DNA from: Cotesia glomerata
Lineage: Eukaryota > Arthropoda > Insecta > Hymenoptera > Braconidae
Assembly: GCF_020080835.1 (NCBI RefSeq)
Contig: NC_058159.1
Coordinates: 30,727,525-30,791,524, forward strand
DNA: 64,000 nt
Reading direction: 5' to 3'
Shown here: positions 60,500-64,000 of the stretch, in pieces
How positions within the stretch are numbered: the first letter of the stretch is position 1
How the letters are laid out: each line of letters begins with the position of its first letter
Translations under genes and position numbers: made by a program
Notes under the pieces: generated by a model
The model's database searches: none
The model's input: the letters and a program-made list of their open reading frames with translations, nothing else
Told to the model about the DNA's origin: nothing

Positions 60500-61765
60500 T
60501 CTCAATTCGTCTAAATAAATTGGAAATATTTTTAAGGCTTAATTTTTCAATTTAATTGATCAAATTTACTATAAAACTTGTAAATTCAAAGTTTAATGTA
60601 TCAAACATTAATAAAATTTGAGCGAAGTCAAAAAAAGTCATCATTTTAATAAATTTGATCATTTTTGGCTAAGCATAGAAGTTTTGAACCATATAAAGAA
60701 CTACTTCTTGTTTAAAAATGATGAACTTCATAAATATGATGTTTTTGATCCAAAATTTTAGTCTTACATCAGTTCAATATTTTTTTATTGAGTCTTTTTG
60801 GAAATATATGCATTAAGCAACCAAAAGTTGATCATGTCTGTAAAGAACTTTCTCAATAGCTCTAAATAAATTGGAAATCTTTTTAGGACTTAATTTTTCA
60901 ATTTAATTGATCAAATTTCCTACAAAATTTGTAAATTTTTAATTTTACGTATCAAAACATCAATAAAATTTGACCCAAGTCAGAAAAAGTCACCATTTTA
61001 ATAAATTTAATCATTTCTGGGTAAGCATAAAAGTTTCGAACCATACACTGATAAAAACATTAACTTGACTCAAGAGCCAAAATCTTAAATCAAGAATTCC
61101 ATTTTGAAGAAAATGATTTTCTTGAGTCAAGAAAACAAATTCTTGAGACAAAAAAATTTACTTAAATCAAGAATAATTTCTTGACTCAAGAATTTATTCT
61201 CTTGACTGAAGAAAATCATTTTCTTCAAAATGGTATTCTTGGTTCAAGATTTTGGCTCTTGAGTCAAGTTAATTTTTTATCAGTGTACAAAGAACTACTT
61301 CTTGTTTAAAAATGATCAACTTCATGAATATGACCTTTTTGATCCAAAATTTTAGTCTTACATCAGTTAAGCAACCAAAAATTGATCATGTCTGTAAAGA
61401 AATTTTTTATGTGGCCTAAATAAATTGAAAATATTTTTAGGACTCAATTTTTCAATTTAATTGATCAAATTTACTAGAAAGCTTATGAATTCTAAATTTT
61501 ATGTATCAAAACATCAATAAAATTTGACCCAGGTCAAAAAAAGTCATCATTTTAATAAATTTGATCATTTGTGGCTAAACATAAAAGTTTTGAACCATAT
61601 AAAGAACTATTCCTTATTTAAAAATGATCAACTTCATGAATATGACCTTTTTGATCCAAAATTCAAGTCTTACATCAGCTCAATATTTTTTAATGACTCT
61701 TTCTGAGCATGTCTGCATACAGCAACCAAAAATTGATCATGTCTGGAAAGAATTTCTACAAAAAC
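60500..61765 (+). repeat. Three tandem units of ~351 bp, the middle one carrying a MITE
   Basis: Landmarks TTTTTCAATTTAATTGATCA and GATCATGTCTG(T/G)AAAGAA recur. Copies start at about 60500, 60851 and 61403. Without the inserted element the second unit would be about 312 bp, because it lacks some sequence after CTTACATCAGTT. Confidence 0.88.
61046..61285. mobile_element. Almost fully palindromic MITE with TA duplication
   Basis: The 240-bp element runs CACTGATAAAAA...TTTTTTATCAGTG. The two halves are inverted copies over about 100 bp (for example AACTTGACTCAAGAGCCAAA against its complement near 61250). TA stands on both sides (61044-61045 and 61286-61287). The equivalent junction in the neighbouring units reads GAACCATATAAAGAAC, so the insertion point can be read directly. 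There is no coding capacity. Its tip equals that of the M3 elements. Confidence 0.92.
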
Positions 61766-63060
61766 TCAACCTCGCAGCCGAATTCATGCCAAAAACACAC
61801 TCGAGCCTTTAATTACACCAAAAATAACAATTATTCAGCGGAGTTGAATTCTCTGCAGATATATATATATAAATTCCAACATAAAGCAGCCCACTAGTTT
61901 AATTTGACGAGCACCTACTGACGGACAACTCGTCGTCGCGACTCACTTGACGTTGCCCGAGAAATACTTGCTCCCTCCTCCAGACTGCACCCAACAGCCA
62001 ACAGGGTAGCAAGCAGAAAGTCTGAATGTATGCATTATATGTACTTGGTACACACATGCATGGTACCGGAGCGGTGCAGTGACGGTGCAGCGAACCGCCA
62101 CGGCTCAGTCACCCCATGTCTGTCTAGACACTCTCTTACTCTACTGTACACTGTGCACTGTGGATTGCACCCCTGTGCTACAAAATATAACTAGGTGTAA
62201 CTTTGCTAGTGTGTATGCATACTACACGCGAGCAGAGTAAGAGCCTAGCAAGAAGCAAGCTCTGCGCCTCTACAGAGGAGAAAGCAGAGAGCAAAGAGAA
62301 CTCCTTCAGCATATTTCGCCTTTTGCCTTTCGTCTTTCGCTTTTCGCCTGATGCACTGCTGGCTGTTCCTACTACGTCGTGCATGCTACTCTCCTACATC
62401 TACATCTGCTTCTCGACCCTCACCTTCGACCCTTTGATACCACCCCGTCAGTTCAAATACATCTGCATTTAAATATATAAGATTCAGCGCAATACTCCCA
62501 GGACACACACGTACGCCCTGAATATTATGCATGGATATGCACAGATCGAGCCTTTCTACCTCCTCGAGTCGCGAATCGCGAAAAATTCAAACAGAGAGCT
62601 CTTATTCATCCGAAATATAACTATCGAGTGGCGCTCCATGTCGCAAAATGAGTCGCGTTCCATTGCATTTCCTCTTTGTGCATCCGCGTATTCGAATGGC
62701 AAGAGCCTCTCCAGAGAACTGTGTCACGCGAGGTCAATAAAAACAGACACTACTTGTGATCACGAGTATCTAATACCGATTATATGTGAATATGATAACA
62801 GGATATCATAGCAAGATGCATGAAATGCACAAAATCAAGGCAAACTGCAAATAATTTTTGATGTAGACAATTTTCGGGTCTACTCAGCCATGATATAAGC
62901 TTTTCTGGTCATGCGTGGCCGTATTATACGATACATAGAATTAAAGAATGCATTATCGTAGCATGTAAGATAAAAATTGGTTTAGTTTTTGATCAAAGCT
63001 TACACAATTTCATTGGACCATTTTATAAAACAGTAATTGAGATATTTTTGAGAAATAATC
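61766..63060. other. GC-richer island, no gene recognised
   Basis: Single-copy, with frames of 62-94 codons at 62178-62811 that I do not recognise. A short CGCCTTTTGCCTTTCGTC-type pyrimidine repeat lies at about 62318-62350. Confidence 0.5.
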
Positions 63061-63850
63061 TCTCTTATAGTGAGAATATTTAGCTACCATGCACCACCTA
63101 TCGGAATTTTTCAAAACTAAATTCGATATAATAATTATTTTTAGCCAAATTTGACTACACTGATAAAAGGATTTGTTTATATTTAATAAGCTTTATTAAC
63201 TGTTAATAAATATTTATTAATGGTTAATGAATATTTGTTAACTGTTAACAAATGTTTATTTAAAATAAAAAGCAAAAATAGCAATTTTCTTTTGACACTT
63301 TTTATAACCCTATAGCTGAAATACATGATAATAATTAAATTCACTAAATAAATTAACGTTTTTAATATTTAAAAATATAAAATATAATAATGAGCTGTGA
63401 TAGAATTTGGTATTTTACAATAAACGTTATTATAATGTAATATAATTAATGCAAATAATTTATAAAAATGATTTTTGTTTATAAGCAATCTTCATATCAT
63501 ATGACATTGCAAGCAAAACAAATTCACTCAACAAAATATTTATTAACTTTTAATAAATATTTGTTAACTATTAATAAATACTTATTAACTATTAATTAAT
63601 GTACTTTTCTCCCAAATAAATATTTATTGAATGTTAAAAAATATTTATTAAAATTTAATAAATTAAATAATTGTCTTCAAATAAATTAAATTATTAATAG
63701 TTAATAAATCCTTCTATCAGTGTACGTAAAATTTAATCGTCTTATAGCGAGAATGTTTAGTTACCATGCGCCGCCTATCGGAATTTTTCATAACTAAAGT
63801 CGCTCTAAAAATTATTTTTAGCTAAATTTGACTACGTAAAAAGTTTTTTT
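63061..63850 (-). repeat. Two diverged units with the GGTGGYGCATGGT core, split by M3c
   Basis: On the minus strand both units read TTCCGATAGG(T/C)GG(T/C)GCATGGTA, then CTAAA and TTCTC(A/G)CTATAAGA. Both are followed on the plus strand by TTTTTAGC(C/T)AAATTTGACTA. The M3c insertion separates the first from the second. Confidence 0.75.
63158..63722 (+). mobile_element. MITE M3c with TA duplication and empty site
   Basis: The element is 565 bp, CACTGATAAAAGGATTTG...AAATCCTTCTATCAGTG, with TA at 63156-63157 and 63723-63724. The neighbouring repeat unit (63821-63840) has the uninterrupted sequence AAATTTGACTACGTAAA, matching left flank plus right flank with a single TA. The interior is nearly colinear with M3a, including GCAATTTTCTTTTGACAC, with about 100 bp more. 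Confidence 0.92.
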
Positions 63851-64000
63851 AATTATTTCTTTGAGAAATAAATATCGTGTGAGCTTTGTACTAATTTTAA
63901 AATTTTATTTTCAGTAAAAGCAAGTTGCAGAATTGTTATTATATTTTTTCTCGCGAAAATGGAAATATTTTATATTAAAATCTTTTTATATATGAAAAAG

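Overview
This window looks like eukaryotic nuclear DNA and has no convincing protein-coding gene. It is strongly AT-rich by eye. All open frames are short: the longest runs 182 codons and most run 60-90. There are no operons, no ribosome binding sites and no rRNA. The repeat types (non-autonomous Helitrons, TA-duplicating MITEs, a tRNA-derived SINE-like unit) point to an insect. A parasitoid wasp or another AT-rich hymenopteran is my guess from general repeat style only, so treat the taxon as a low-confidence inference.

The window alternates between GC-richer single-copy islands of about 0.5-2 kb, in which I recognise no gene, and AT-rich blocks of mobile elements and low-copy tandem arrays. 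The main family, called H1 here, has six copies: 124-1410, 10578-11656, 25406-26275, 38541-39190, 40633-41587 and 58615-59325. Each copy is a Helitron-like element. It has a 5' TC tip, a 3' hairpin followed by CTRR, and sits between A and T. The core is two to four tandem units of about 265 bp, and each unit is itself an imperfect palindrome with arms of about 80 bp. A second Helitron, H2 (32493-33298, minus strand), interrupts a tandem array whose neighbouring units preserve the empty site, so the A|T insertion can be read directly.

DNA-transposon-like MITEs fall into several groups. M3 (6448-6904, 8412-8682, 63158-63722, plus two remnants) and the almost fully palindromic element at 61046-61285 share a CACTGATA tip, with TA duplications visible at most ends. 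M2 (21583-22256 and 50156-50914) has a 19-bp terminal repeat and 3-bp duplications. M4 (23094-24405 and 49523-51025) has CACGGAGA-like tips, and the second M4 copy carries an M2 copy inside it. M5 (28693-29015) has CCCATGAAAA-like ends. A 354-bp block at 48989-49342 has identical 99-bp direct terminal repeats around a tRNA-Thr-like sequence.

Many low-copy tandem arrays lie between these elements, with unit lengths of roughly 40, 161, 165, 172, 185, 316, 351, 386, 389, 491 and 517 bp and two to four copies each. A core of about 45 bp containing GACAGGTGGCGCATGGT recurs six times at three loci. Two minus-strand sites with fused splice acceptor and donor consensus (4838 and 48747) raise the possibility that the window lies within a very long intron of a minus-strand gene. 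That is a hypothesis only.

The parts interact as layers rather than as pathways. Old tandem arrays act as targets, MITEs and Helitrons sit inside them, and in places one element sits inside another, so the insertion order can be read.
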